From: Psychrobacillus psychrodurans
GTDB taxonomy: Bacteria; Bacillota; Bacilli; Bacillales_A; Planococcaceae
DNA length: 64,000 nucleotides
Assembly (NCBI RefSeq): GCF_027563345.1
Contig: NZ_JAMKBK010000012.1
Reading direction: 5' to 3' (one strand)
Below are positions 1 to 8,441 of the stretch, piece by piece. The notes under the pieces were generated by a model. That model worked only from the letters and a program-made list of their open reading frames with translations. It was not told the DNA's origin and did not search any database. The translations under genes and the position numbers were made by a program. Position 1 is the stretch's first letter, and every line of letters starts with the position of its first letter.

Positions 1-32
1 ACATTACTTATTATAACAATATCCGTATTCAA

Positions 33-78
33 ACGAAACTAAACAGCCAATCGCCGGTTCAATACCGTCAATTGGCTG
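33..78 (-). terminator. Possible terminator hairpin downstream of the GMC oxidoreductase gene
   Basis: On the minus strand an 8-bp stem (CAGCCAAT / ATTGGCTG, 44-51 and 71-78) is followed by a T-rich but interrupted tract. It lies about 80 bases after the GMC stop codon. The T-run is weak, so it may be a processing hairpin. No gene is visible in bases 1-159. Confidence 0.35.
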
Positions 79-159
79 CATAATAGGGTGTTTTATTCCT
101 GTCTCAAAAACGTTAGTCAGTGCCAGGACCCGTAGCTTTTTCAAATCTTATACTATTTA

Positions 160-1872
160 TCAAACAAGCGAACCACCTGATTTACTGTATTTTATAATTC
201 CTTCAGCACTTTTATAAGCTAGCGCTGCTACTGTTCCGGTTGGATTATAGCCTCCATTATGCGCGAAGTTTCCTGCTCCTACTACAAACAAGTTTTCTGC
301 ATCCCAATGTTGTAAAAACGGATTTACTACACTATTCTCAGGATTTGCTCCCATAATTGTTCCACCCGTATTATGAGTTGTCTGATAGCCTACGATATCA
401 TAATCCGTAATGACCTCTTTTCCTTCTACCGTTTTCGCTCCCATTTCTTTCATAATATTTGTAGATACTTCAGTAATATACTTATGCAAGGCTCTATCCT
501 GATCCGTAAAATTATAAGTCATTTGGAGGAGTGGTAACCCATAAACATCCTTATATTTACTATCAAGCGACAAGTAATTTTCCTTATGAGGCATCGATGC
601 ACCTTGGGCTCCAATTGATAATGTACGAGTGTAATTGTATATAGAATTTTTCTTAAATTCTGCTCCCCAGGTTGGTGTACCTCGTTGTATTGGATTCGTT
701 TCGATCGGTCTAAATCCGGTTTGTGTGATGGAAATACTACCCCCATGAATAAAATCTAAATCACTATGATCGAAGTTGTCCGCATTATAATCATCGATAG
801 ACATACCAAGGGCTCCCGCTCCCATAAATGTGTTCATTTGCTCATCAAAGAAACCAGTTGCACCAGGTAATATTTGATAGCAATAATTCTTACCAAGTGT
901 TCCTCTTCCTGTTTCAGGGTCATATTGCTCACCAATTTTAGATACCATTAGCAGCTTTGCATTATTCATAACGTAGCTTGCTAGAACAACGACTTCGGCT
1001 TCTTGGATAAATTCTTCCCCAGACTGTGTGTCTAAATATCTTACACCAGTCACCTTATCCCCATTTTTTACAACTTCCAATACATTTGCATGAAATCTTG
1101 ATTCAAAATTTCCGGTTTTTGTAGCCGTCGGAATAACAGTTATTTCAGGTGATGTCTTGGCTCCATATTCACAACCAAATCGCTCACAGAAACCACAATA
1201 TTGACAAGCATTTATGACCTCTCCATCTGGATTTGTGTATGCCTCCGAGAGATTTGCAGAGGGTAGCATAAAAGGAGAATAGCCTAGTGATTTGGTCGCT
1301 CCTTCAAACTTTTTCAAGATGGGAGTTTTTTTCATGGGAGGTGTCGGGAAGTCCTGCGCCCTCTTACCCCAAAATGGATTTTTATCTTCCCCGGAAATCC
1401 CTGCGGTTTGATCATATTTATAAAAATACGGTTCTAACTCGTCGTAGGTAACACCCCAATCTTGAAGTAGATAATCACTGGATAACTTATTTGGACCATA
1501 TTTTGCGTCTGTCATCGTTTTAATTTGAAAATCATACGGATAAAATCTCCATGTATGCCCATTCCAGTGTGTTCCTGAACCTCCTAATCCCTCACCGAGT
1601 AAAAAAGAGCTCATCTGTCTCATTGGGAGTGCAGGCATCTTTCGGTTATTTCGAATAGTAATAGTCTCTTTTGATACTTCCTGCATTAATTCATAACGAA
1701 CAGCATAACGATACTCGTCATGTATTTTTTGATAGTCTTCTGTCCCTCGTTTTCTTCCTCTTTCTAAACCAATCACCTTTAGTCCAGCTTTTGCACATTC
1801 TGCCGCAATGATTCCGCCAGTCCACCCTAAACCAACGATAACGACATCTACTTTTGGTAATGTAGTAGCCAT
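160..1872 (-). CDS. GMC family oxidoreductase (gluconate-dehydrogenase-like flavoprotein subunit)
   Basis: A 570-residue flavoprotein. The N-terminus has the FAD dinucleotide-binding fingerprint (G14-L-G16-W-T-G19) with an acidic E37 at the end of the second strand. The C-terminal HNGGYNPTGT block is typical of the GMC_oxred_C active-site region. A cysteine cluster, CQYCGFCERFGC at about residues 222-233, is seen in membrane-associated gluconate and sorbitol dehydrogenase flavoproteins and could hold an iron-sulfur centre. Such enzymes oxidise a sugar or alcohol and pass electrons to the respiratory chain. The gene follows the Tat-exported subunit-3-like gene by 22 bases, so the two are probably one complex. 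GAGGGG precedes the ATG at 1872. No cytochrome c subunit gene is visible downstream, so the electron acceptor and substrate are unknown. Confidence 0.9.
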   Translation of the reverse strand: MATTLPKVDVVIVGLGWTGGIIAAECAKAGLKVIGLERGRKRGTEDYQKIHDEYRYAVRYELMQEVSKETITIRNNRKMPALPMRQMSSFLLGEGLGGSGTHWNGHTWRFYPYDFQIKTMTDAKYGPNKLSSDYLLQDWGVTYDELEPYFYKYDQTAGISGEDKNPFWGKRAQDFPTPPMKKTPILKKFEGATKSLGYSPFMLPSANLSEAYTNPDGEVINACQYCGFCERFGCEYGAKTSPEITVIPTATKTGNFESRFHANVLEVVKNGDKVTGVRYLDTQSGEEFIQEAEVVVLASYVMNNAKLLMVSKIGEQYDPETGRGTLGKNYCYQILPGATGFFDEQMNTFMGAGALGMSIDDYNADNFDHSDLDFIHGGSISITQTGFRPIETNPIQRGTPTWGAEFKKNSIYNYTRTLSIGAQGASMPHKENYLSLDSKYKDVYGLPLLQMTYNFTDQDRALHKYITEVSTNIMKEMGAKTVEGKEVITDYDIVGYQTTHNTGGTIMGANPENSVVNPFLQHWDAENLFVVGAGNFAHNGGYNPTGTVAALAYKSAEGIIKYSKSGGSLV

Positions 1873-1894
1873 AAATCTTCCCCTCTACTTTCGT

Positions 1895-2635
1895 TTACAT
1901 TCCGCCAAGTGACATTGGCTCGATTTTTTGGAATTTATCTTCTTCAATTACATTTATATATGCCATTTGATGTCCAGGAAACTCTTTCATCTTCCAACCA
2001 TCCATGTTTCGATTACCACCATACATTGGATCCGCATAGGCTCCTTCTAATGTTGCAGTTCGAAGTAAGCGGAAGAAAAACGCTGAAGTAACTCCCGTCA
2101 TTGCAATTTCATCGTTTTGAAAAGCTGTTAAAATTTCATCCATTTGCTCTGCTTCTAAACTAGAAAATCCCTTATCAAATCTATTACTAGCCTCTTCTTC
2201 TAACTTACCAATTCCTTGCCTAAAAATTGATGCTCTTGTTAGCCGACTCTGATACCCTTGAGTTTTAGCACCTACAGCAAACGGACCTTGCATGTATTCT
2301 TTTGTATTGCTCCCATACTGTCCCGCTAGTTGGTGATCAATAAAATAAGGTACCCCCAAATCAATTGCACCTGGTCCTAAATCATCTTTCGGAAAAATAC
2401 GTTCCGTAGCATTTGAAAGCACATCGAACTCTCTCTGATTTTGAAAGAATTGAAATCCCTGGTTAGTTGCCATCTCATGATTTGTAGTTCCTGTATCAGA
2501 TACACTTTTATCTGTCTTATCTACATTTAACCCAACTAAGCCACCGATTAACCCGCCACCAATTAATGCTCCAGTAGCAATCCCTGTCGTTTTTAGAAAG
2601 TCTCTTCTTGAATAGTTTTTTGGTTTTTCTGTCAT
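1895..2635 (-). CDS. Gluconate 2-dehydrogenase subunit 3 family protein with Tat signal
   Basis: About 246 residues. The N-terminus carries a twin-arginine motif (YSRRDFLKT) followed by a Gly/Ala-rich hydrophobic segment, so the folded protein should be exported by the Tat system. The remainder matches the small gamma-type subunit of periplasmic gluconate 2-dehydrogenases, which accompanies the GMC flavoprotein encoded immediately downstream and probably carries it across the membrane. Two ATGs are close together. The one at 2635 is preferred because AAGGAG lies 9 bases upstream, while the ATG at 2641 is only 3 bases from it. The physiological substrate cannot be told from sequence. Confidence 0.87.
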   Translation of the reverse strand: MTEKPKNYSRRDFLKTTGIATGALIGGGLIGGLVGLNVDKTDKSVSDTGTTNHEMATNQGFQFFQNQREFDVLSNATERIFPKDDLGPGAIDLGVPYFIDHQLAGQYGSNTKEYMQGPFAVGAKTQGYQSRLTRASIFRQGIGKLEEEASNRFDKGFSSLEAEQMDEILTAFQNDEIAMTGVTSAFFFRLLRTATLEGAYADPMYGGNRNMDGWKMKEFPGHQMAYINVIEEDKFQKIEPMSLGGM

Positions 2636-2641
2636 ATACAT

Positions 2642-2922
2642 AGTCTCCTTAAAGAAAATGATCTTACTGGGAACTTCTTAAAAAAGGATATACAAATCTA
2701 TTCTGTTTTAATCACTCAACATGTTTTATTAGCATATTTTGTTCTTTCGTGAAGATTATTACTTTAAAACTTGTCCGAATAGCAAGAATGCAGTTTAGCG
2801 ATTCTGTGTAGAAAATAATAGTATTGGCATTTGTAATATATTGCATTCATGTTTCTCACAATTTTATTGAAAATTATGATATGATAGAACATAAAATTTT
2901 ATTTGAGTTAGGAGTGCTTATA
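2642..2922. promoter_or_regulatory. Divergent intergenic region between the Tat subunit gene and the aminotransferase gene
   Basis: An AT-rich spacer of about 280 bases between divergently transcribed units. It must hold promoters for both directions, but I see no convincing paired -35/-10 match or operator palindrome. Confidence 0.35.
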
Positions 2923-4098
2923 TTGAAGGTTCAACCATCTACTAAAATGTCATTATTTGAAAAAGCAATTTTTGGGGATTTGAAAGCCGCCGCAGCTGCC
3001 AAGCAAGCTCAAGGCTTTAACCTATATGATTTAAGCCTAGGTAGTCCTGACCTTCCACCAGATGAACGTGCTAGAAAAGTATTATCAGATCTTAGCTATG
3101 CAACAGATTCTTATGGCTATACTCTTACTGGAACAACACGCTTCAATGAGGCAGTTGCAGATTATTATAAACGTCGCTCCAATGTTCTATTGGATCCAGA
3201 AACTCAGATTGTTCAAACGATGGGTTCACAGGAAGGACTTGTCCATCTCCCAATTGCCTTCTGTGATGAAGGAGATATTATTCTAACGACAAACCCTGGT
3301 TATGTAGCCTATGATGCTGGCATTAAACTTGCTGGTGCAGCACCCTATTATATGGAACTATTAGAAGAAAATAAGTTTTTACCTGATTTAGATGCAATAC
3401 CTGAAGAGATTGCAATGAAGGCAAAACTAATGATATTAAATTTACCAGGAAATCCAGTCCCAGCAATGCCTGATCCAATTTTCTTTGAGAAAGTCGTTGC
3501 CTTTGCCAATAAATACAATATAGCTGTTCTACATGATGCAGCTTATTCAGAATTCTATTTTACTGGGAATTCGCCAAGCAGCTTCCTCTCAACACCGGGA
3601 GCATTAGAAGTAGGGATGGAGATCAACTCTTTATCGAAAAGCTTTAGCCTTGCTGGTACTCGGATTGCTTATATTGCTGGAAACGCAGAGATGATTAATA
3701 TTATGAAGCAACTAAAATCGAATTTAGATTTTGGGATTTACGGTCCCATTCAGGAAGCAGGGATTGTTGTCTTAAACCATGCAGAGGAGATAACAGAACG
3801 TTTGCGTATGATATTTTCTGAGAGACATCATTTCCTCACAAACGCATTAACTGATCTTGGGTGGAAAGTCGCACCTTCCACTGGGGGGATGTTCGTTTGG
3901 GCAAAATATCCATATGAAATGAATGACATGGATTTCGTCTTTGAAGTAATTGATCAAACTGGAGTCGTAATGGTACCAGGAACCGTTTTTGGTTCCGCTG
4001 GTGCAGGCTACGTTCGCGTTGCATTAGTGCAGGATATAGATGTATTGAGACAAGCGGTAGAACAGTTAAAAAAATTAGAAGTACTTACAATTTGTTAA
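2923..4098 (+). CDS. PLP-dependent aminotransferase, class I/II
   Basis: Fold-type I aminotransferase of about 391 residues. The PLP Schiff-base lysine lies in SLSKSFSLAGTR, with LNLPGNPV and the aspartate motif HDAAYSEF upstream, and the carboxylate-binding C-terminal half is present. The overall pattern resembles the DapL/alanine-aminotransferase-like group (subclass If), but substrate specificity cannot be assigned. The frame opens earlier at 2824. TTG at 2923 is preferred because TTAGGAGTG lies 6-7 bases upstream and the earlier ATGs lack a ribosome binding site. The gene is transcribed alone and ends before a strong terminator. Confidence 0.88.
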   Translation: MKVQPSTKMSLFEKAIFGDLKAAAAAKQAQGFNLYDLSLGSPDLPPDERARKVLSDLSYATDSYGYTLTGTTRFNEAVADYYKRRSNVLLDPETQIVQTMGSQEGLVHLPIAFCDEGDIILTTNPGYVAYDAGIKLAGAAPYYMELLEENKFLPDLDAIPEEIAMKAKLMILNLPGNPVPAMPDPIFFEKVVAFANKYNIAVLHDAAYSEFYFTGNSPSSFLSTPGALEVGMEINSLSKSFSLAGTRIAYIAGNAEMINIMKQLKSNLDFGIYGPIQEAGIVVLNHAEEITERLRMIFSERHHFLTNALTDLGWKVAPSTGGMFVWAKYPYEMNDMDFVFEVIDQTGVVMVPGTVFGSAGAGYVRVALVQDIDVLRQAVEQLKKLEVLTIC

Positions 4099-4154
4099 TA
4101 TTAGAATAAAACTCTTTGTAATCCAAAAATAACAGATGAGTTTCTATCCCGATA

Positions 4155-4199
4155 AAAAAAACAATCTTTAGTCTGATTATCGACTAAAGATTGTTTTTA
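4155..4199. terminator. Bidirectional intrinsic terminator after the aminotransferase
   Basis: A 13-bp perfect stem, ACAATCTTTAGTC / GACTAAAGATTGT (4161-4173 and 4182-4194), with an A-tract before and a T-tract after. It sits between the plus-strand aminotransferase and the minus-strand MATE gene. Confidence 0.85.
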
Positions 4200-4370
4200 G
4201 TTGGAGCTACTAAAACGAACAAGTTTTTTGCAGATTAACTTTAACTGTTGAGAATAGGCCTTAAAGTTAGTTCTGAAAATATTTGTTCACTAGAGTTTAA
4301 TCTAATATAATCCCTACCCTTTAATAGATATATATTATTTGTTTAACATATATCTCCAAGCTTTGGGAGT
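4200..4370. other. Intergenic stretch, no gene
   Basis: This lies in the 308-base gap between the aminotransferase and MATE genes. It contains a weak 8-bp inverted repeat (AACTTTAA / TTAAAGTT around 4238-4270) and otherwise AT-rich sequence. No open frame with a ribosome binding site was found. Confidence 0.4.
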
Positions 4371-4412
4371 AGAAAAAAAGACTAAGAGTGACTAGACAGG
4401 ATCTGCCTAGTT
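4371..4412 (-). terminator. Terminator overlapping the stop codon of the MATE gene
   Basis: On the minus strand CTAGGCAG / CTGTCTAG (4403-4410 and 4392-4399), extended by AAGAG/CTCTT, is followed by a run of seven Ts. The TAG stop codon lies inside the 5' arm. Confidence 0.7.
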
Positions 4413-5792
4413 ATCTCTTAATCCATCTTCCTCCACTTTTGGGTGTACGAGTGCAAATCTTTCCCAGCGCCTACTTTTCCATCTAAAGTACATAATTGTA
4501 GCACGAGTCCATTCATCTGCTGCTATTGCTAGCCAAACTCCCGCTAAACCTAAATCCAATACAAAAATCAAAAAATAGCCCAATGGCAAACTCATCATCA
4601 CCATAGATAGAGCACCCATAATAACCGGAAAAGTTGCATCACCTGCAGCACGTAATGAATTGATAATCACTATATTTATCGTTCGTCCTGTTTCTAATAC
4701 AAAACTTAGTAGTAACACAGATGCACCTATTTTGATAATTTGTGTATTGTCAGTAAATAACCCCATAAGTGGATAACGTAGAATGATAACGATTGTTACC
4801 ATTGTTACAGTAAAAACTATGGCCCATTTCACACTAAACCAAACTGATTTATATGCTTCATCTTTTTCATTTGCTCCTACCAATCGTCCGACAATTATCG
4901 CTGTTCCCATTCCAATTGCAATAGCAAATAAGTACGTGAACATCGAAATATTCACAGCATATTGCCTAGCTGCCAATGATTCTGCTCCTAAATAGGTAAC
5001 GTAGTATAAGAATACAATTTGACAGCCTTGGTATAAAATCTGTTCAAATGCAGATGGAAGACCAATCCGTAAAATCTTTTTAATATACTCTTTGGACAAA
5101 GTGAAGTAATAGTGAACCTGTACTCGATACTCCATCACTCGGTATAACAGCCAGAAGAATACAAGTAATGCTAAAAAACGACTTACTACAGATGAAATAG
5201 CTGCACCTTGAACGCCTAGTTCTGGAAATCCAAATTTCCCAAAAATTAACGCATAGTTTCCTATGACATGGAAAATATTCATCCCAAGGGAAACAAACAT
5301 TGTCTGCTTCGTATAACCATGAACACGAATAATAGCCGAAAGTGCATTAATAATAGCCTGTAAAAAAATTGCTCCTCCAACAATCGTCAAATATTGATGA
5401 GCATGGACTAGAACATCCCCTTGCAGATTCATTGCAACCATCATACTTTTAGAAAATAGAATGAATCCAATACTGAGGAGAATCCCCACACATAAGTTTA
5501 GGGTTACTGCCAATCCTGAAATCTTTGATGCTTCTATATAACGCTTTGAGCCTAAATATTGAGAAACAACAATTGCCGCACCATTTCCGACAACCTCTAG
5601 TACTAAGATAGCTATATGAATATACTGGTTTGCTGCTCCTACTCCTGAAACCGCATCATCCGAAAGGGCACTTAGCATGAATGTATCCGCAATTCCCATT
5701 AACATAAACAAAAATACTTCCAAAAAAATCGGCCAAGTCAAGGTGAACAGGCTTAACTTTTCTCCTAAATTGCTTTTTTTAGTAACTACCAC
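4407..5792 (-). CDS. MATE family multidrug efflux transporter
   Basis: About 461 residues with roughly twelve hydrophobic segments in the two-fold MATE arrangement, including TWPIFLEVFLFMLMGIADTF in TM1 and the pore-lining PSAFEQILYQG at the start of the second half. MATE proteins exchange cationic drugs or metabolites for Na+ or H+ at the cytoplasmic membrane; the substrate here is unknown. An in-frame ATG at 5840 has no ribosome binding site, whereas AAGGAG lies 5 bases before the GTG at 5792, so GTG is taken as the start. It is a single-gene unit with its own terminator. Confidence 0.9.
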   Translation of the reverse strand: MVVTKKSNLGEKLSLFTLTWPIFLEVFLFMLMGIADTFMLSALSDDAVSGVGAANQYIHIAILVLEVVGNGAAIVVSQYLGSKRYIEASKISGLAVTLNLCVGILLSIGFILFSKSMMVAMNLQGDVLVHAHQYLTIVGGAIFLQAIINALSAIIRVHGYTKQTMFVSLGMNIFHVIGNYALIFGKFGFPELGVQGAAISSVVSRFLALLVFFWLLYRVMEYRVQVHYYFTLSKEYIKKILRIGLPSAFEQILYQGCQIVFLYYVTYLGAESLAARQYAVNISMFTYLFAIAIGMGTAIIVGRLVGANEKDEAYKSVWFSVKWAIVFTVTMVTIVIILRYPLMGLFTDNTQIIKIGASVLLLSFVLETGRTINIVIINSLRAAGDATFPVIMGALSMVMMSLPLGYFLIFVLDLGLAGVWLAIAADEWTRATIMYFRWKSRRWERFALVHPKVEEDGLRDN

Positions 5793-5924
5793 TGCAACTC
5801 CTTCTTTATCTTGAAATTTTGATAAGAAGAATCTTACCATAGAAAATGCATTTCTACTATAGGTTTATAGGAAAAGTGCAGACGCTATAAGAACTGAGGT
5901 GATTTCGTACAATTTTCCAGTAAT

Positions 5925-5966
5925 ACAAAAATGCACGTTTGACTATTTGGAAGTCAACGTGCATTA
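5925..5966 (-). terminator. Intrinsic terminator after the small hypothetical gene
   Basis: A long hairpin with arms AATGCACGTT and AACGTGCATT plus an inner GACT/AGTC pairing, followed on the minus strand by TTTTTG. It lies just after the stop codon of the 116-residue gene. Confidence 0.8.
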
Positions 5967-5970
5967 TATA

Positions 5971-6321
5971 TTATTCAATACCTACATGTTTATGAATATA
6001 CTCCCTGATTTCAGGAACAGATAACTCTAACTCATACGTCAAAAGGTTATCCTTCACATAAGCTAATTTGTTCCGCTCCACAGCATCGGATGGAATGTGT
6101 AATATATTGTCCAAATATAATATTCCCTCATTAGTTATCATTCGATCATGATCACTTAGTAGACCTTTATCATTTAGTTCACCCTGAATACTTTCCAAAT
6201 TATTGCCTAATGCTTTTTTTAAGACTTCTCCTAGTTCATCTGTGTTTTTATCATTTTTTTCTAAGAAGTTACAAACATAGTATGCTAAAAGTATTTGTTC
6301 CTTTTCTACTAATTTCCCCAT
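5971..6321 (-). CDS. Hypothetical protein, possibly winged-helix-like
   Basis: A 116-residue soluble protein I do not recognise. Predicted helices alternate with short turns. The segment from NFLEKNDKNTDELGEVLKKA through ITNEGILYLDNIL has the spacing of a small winged-helix DNA- or protein-binding fold (helix, helix, then a TNEGILYL wing), but no family signature is certain. ATG 6321 is preferred because GGGGAG lies 5 bases upstream; a longer frame from 6342 has no proper ribosome binding site. It follows the peroxide operon on the same strand but is separated from it by a hairpin at 6379-6411. Confidence 0.65.
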   Translation of the reverse strand: MGKLVEKEQILLAYYVCNFLEKNDKNTDELGEVLKKALGNNLESIQGELNDKGLLSDHDRMITNEGILYLDNILHIPSDAVERNKLAYVKDNLLTYELELSVPEIREYIHKHVGIE

Positions 6322-6378
6322 TGTATCTCCCCATTCCATCATTTTCCCTGTTATTCCCTTTCACATTCAATCCTAAAC

Positions 6379-6411
6379 ATATAAAACCTGAATATTCCAT
6401 ATCCAGGTTTT
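6379..6411 (-). terminator. Terminator after the gpx gene
   Basis: A 10-bp stem, ATAAAACCTG / CAGGTTTTAT, six bases after the gpx stop. The T-tract is short, so termination may be incomplete. Confidence 0.6.
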
Positions 6412-6416
6412 ATGAT

Positions 6417-6893
6417 TCATTCAGAAAATATTTTTTCAATGTCTTTTTTTATCGATTCTGGGCTATCTGTTGGTGCATATCTTTTAATGATTTCCCCTTT
6501 TTCATCGACAAGAAATTTAGTGAAATTCCATTTGATATTTTTCGATAAAATCCCTTTACTGTTAGCGGTTAAATGTTGGAAGAGTGGATGCGCATCTTTT
6601 CCATTAAGCTTGGTCATTTCATGCATTGGAAATGTGACGCCATAACTCATTCGACAAGCTTGCTCTGCTTCCTCAGCATTACCTAATTCTTGCTTGAATT
6701 GATTTGAAGGGAATCCTAGTACAATGAGCCCATCATCCTTATAATCATTATATATTCTTTCAAGTCCATCAAACTGACCGCTTAGACCACATTTAGTTGC
6801 AGTGTTGACGATGAGCATTGGCTTTCCCTTATACTCATTTAACTCGTACTCTTGGCCATCAGATTTTTTAACTTTAATATCATAAATGCTCAT
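6417..6893 (-). CDS. gpx: Glutathione peroxidase family thiol peroxidase
   Basis: A 158-residue thioredoxin-fold peroxidase of the GPx family (B. subtilis BsaA type). The peroxidatic cysteine is C35 in TATKCGLS, the catalytic glutamine is in FPSNQF (about Q65), the tryptophan is in KWNFTKF, and a likely resolving cysteine lies at about C80. In bacteria this Cys-type enzyme reduces lipid or organic hydroperoxides using thioredoxin. AAGGAG lies 9 bases before ATG 6893, inside the end of the upstream ohrR gene, so translation is probably coupled. The position behind ohr and ohrR makes it the third gene of a hydroperoxide-inducible operon. Confidence 0.9.
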   Translation of the reverse strand: MSIYDIKVKKSDGQEYELNEYKGKPMLIVNTATKCGLSGQFDGLERIYNDYKDDGLIVLGFPSNQFKQELGNAEEAEQACRMSYGVTFPMHEMTKLNGKDAHPLFQHLTANSKGILSKNIKWNFTKFLVDEKGEIIKRYAPTDSPESIKKDIEKIFSE

Positions 6894-6898
6894 ATTAC

Positions 6899-7345
6899 TC
6901 ACTCCTTAAGTTGATTTAGAATTGCATTTAACTCTTTTAGATTGGTCATTAAAGTCTGTGCGTTAATATCTAAATAATTACAACTAGTAATTTTACTTAT
7001 GATTGCCTGTTCGATTGGTTTCTCCTGCTCTAGAGACTTTTCCGTCAACGAAATAACGAATGCTCGTCGATCCTTATCAGACTGCTGTTTGTTAAGCCAT
7101 CCATTACTGATCATACGGTTGATAATAGGATTCAATGTTCCAATCCCAAGCCCTAATTGATTTCCGATATCCTTTACTAACAAGTTATTCTGTTCCCATA
7201 GCGTGAGAAGTACTAGATATTGCGAGAATGTTAAATGAAATTGTTCTAAAGTTTGGGCATATAGTTTTGAAAAATTACTAGATGCTTTGTATACCTCGAA
7301 GCATAGCTGTTGTTCCAATTTGGAAGGTTTGTTCAAAAAAATCAC
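6899..7345 (-). CDS. ohrR: OhrR, MarR-family organic peroxide sensor/repressor
   Basis: A 148-residue MarR-fold regulator. The N-terminal cysteine falls at position 15 (KLEQQLCFEVYKA), the redox-sensing Cys15 of Bacillus OhrR, whose oxidation by organic hydroperoxides releases the repressor from DNA. The winged-helix region (IGNQLGLGIGTLNPIINRM, wing with DKDRRAF) is intact. It lies 15 bases downstream of ohr on the same strand. The obvious target is the pair of palindromes at 7803-7850 upstream of ohr, so autoregulation within an ohr-ohrR-gpx operon is likely. Only one cysteine sits in the sensor position; further cysteines occur later in the chain. Confidence 0.92.
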   Translation of the reverse strand: MIFLNKPSKLEQQLCFEVYKASSNFSKLYAQTLEQFHLTFSQYLVLLTLWEQNNLLVKDIGNQLGLGIGTLNPIINRMISNGWLNKQQSDKDRRAFVISLTEKSLEQEKPIEQAIISKITSCNYLDINAQTLMTNLKELNAILNQLKE

Positions 7346-7360
7346 ACCTAAAAGATTTAT

Positions 7361-7780
7361 TTATAATACGATTATTTCTACATCAATGGAGTTTTTTACT
7401 GCTTTAGAATACGGGCAATAGTCATGCGCTTTTTTTACATATTTTTCTTTTAGCTCATCGTCTAAGCCAAAAATTTCAACCTCTAGCTTAGCAGCTAACT
7501 TCACGCCACCGTTTTCGTTATCGGTGATTAATGAAATAGTTGCAGTAACTTCACTCTTTTCTACTTTTACTTTATCATGTTCGAGCACTAGCTCTAAAGC
7601 ACTATTAAAGCATGAACTATAGCCTGCAGCAAAAAGCTGTTCTGGGTTTGATGCAGTAGTTGCTTCTCCACCTAATGCTTGTGGTTTAGCAATATCCAAA
7701 TAAAATATATTATCTAGTGAATGTACCTCACCTTGTCGACCACCTGTGTTTACAATAGTTGTTTCGTATAATGTTCTCAT
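7361..7780 (-). CDS. ohr: Organic hydroperoxide resistance protein Ohr
   Basis: A 139-residue OsmC/Ohr-family peroxidase. Both redox cysteines are present: one in AAGYSSCFNSALE (about residue 54) and the second in HDYCPYSKAVK near the C-terminus. The enzyme reduces alkyl and lipid hydroperoxides through a Cys-Cys disulfide cycle reduced by dihydrolipoyl proteins. It is the first gene of the ohr-ohrR-gpx operon. GGAGG precedes the ATG, and the OhrR-type operator with an embedded promoter lies 50-70 bases upstream. Confidence 0.95.
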   Translation of the reverse strand: MRTLYETTIVNTGGRQGEVHSLDNIFYLDIAKPQALGGEATTASNPEQLFAAGYSSCFNSALELVLEHDKVKVEKSEVTATISLITDNENGGVKLAAKLEVEIFGLDDELKEKYVKKAHDYCPYSKAVKNSIDVEIIVL

Positions 7781-7802
7781 ATTACATCCTCCTTCTATTT
7801 TA

Positions 7803-7852
7803 ATCGTCTACGATATATTCATTACAGTAAACTACATCGTGTACGATGTAAA
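7803..7852 (-). promoter_or_regulatory. ohr promoter with OhrR-type operator and a second half-strength palindrome
   Basis: On the minus strand, TTTACA (7847-7852) and TACTGT (7824-7829) are separated by 17 bases. The spacer and the end of the -35 carry TACATCGT-GT-ACGATGTA (7833-7850), an 8-bp-arm palindrome. A shorter related palindrome, ATCGT-CT-ACGAT (7803-7814), is centred 33 bases away, three helical turns downstream. OhrR sites in Bacillus are pyrimidine/purine palindromes starting TAC and ending GTA, so the match is good. Binding has not been shown. Confidence 0.75.
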
Positions 7853-7867
7853 ATAATTTGCATTTAT

Positions 7868-7908
7868 ATAATAAAAAATGCATGGAGTTTTCGACTTGAA
7901 AACTTCAC
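7868..7908 (-). terminator. Terminator after the tubby-like gene
   Basis: On the minus strand a GAAGTTTTC / GAAAACTCC stem with a 5-base loop is followed by ATGCATTTTTT. It lies between the 175-residue gene and the ohr promoter. Confidence 0.65.
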
Positions 7909-7919
7909 ACACATTTATT

Positions 7920-8441
7920 TTAGGAACCTATAAACAAAGCACACTGACTAATTGCGATAAAGAATGCTGCGTTATTTACAGGAGTATTGTCATTCACTTC
8001 AAGTTGAATTTTAAAAACCTTGTCGAGACTCGCTTTCCACCTTGCGATTTCATTGTCATTATAGAAAAATTTAGACCAACCTTCTATTTCTTTATCTAAT
8101 TTAATCTGCAAATTACCATCTGTAATTAATAAGTCTGGCACTAGCTCTTTCCACTTATCATACGCAACTATGTATTTCTTCTGTTCGTTATAGTCAAATG
8201 CTTCAAAATAAACTTTTCCTTTGCGAGATACTTTTTTACACATACATTTTAATTCACCATTTGTATCGTAAACGTTATACCAAAGAAAGTAACGGTAATC
8301 CATTATTTTATCTAATCGCTTCTTTAAACCATTGGAATAATATCGTTGAAATATATACACGATTTCTCCGTTTTCATTGTAAACAGAGGTTTTCGGAGTC
8401 TCCTCAATATCAATAGGCTGTTCGTATGTATAGTTAGCCAC
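7920..8441 (-). CDS. Tubby C-terminal-like / LURP-one-like domain protein (tentative)
   Basis: A 173-residue protein rich in beta-strand-forming segments, with repeated short Tyr/Phe-rich strands (YNENGEIVYIFQRYY, YRYFLWYNVYDTNGELKC, KGKVYFEAFDYN) and a C-terminal hydrophobic helix (AAFFIAISQCALFIGS). That layout resembles bacterial tubby-like/LURP-one-related proteins, whose beta-barrel surrounds a central helix and binds membrane lipids. The assignment rests on pattern alone. AGGAGG lies 7 bases before GTG 8441 but only 1-2 bases before ATG 8447, so GTG is chosen. Monocistronic. Confidence 0.65.
   Translation of the reverse strand: MANYTYEQPIDIEETPKTSVYNENGEIVYIFQRYYSNGLKKRLDKIMDYRYFLWYNVYDTNGELKCMCKKVSRKGKVYFEAFDYNEQKKYIVAYDKWKELVPDLLITDGNLQIKLDKEIEGWSKFFYNDNEIARWKASLDKVFKIQLEVNDNTPVNNAAFFIAISQCALFIGS

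Noticed and set aside
95..140. Possible copy of a GTGCCTGGCACC-type dispersed repeat
   Set aside because: Only GTGCCAGGACC remains; the palindrome is broken and too short to support.
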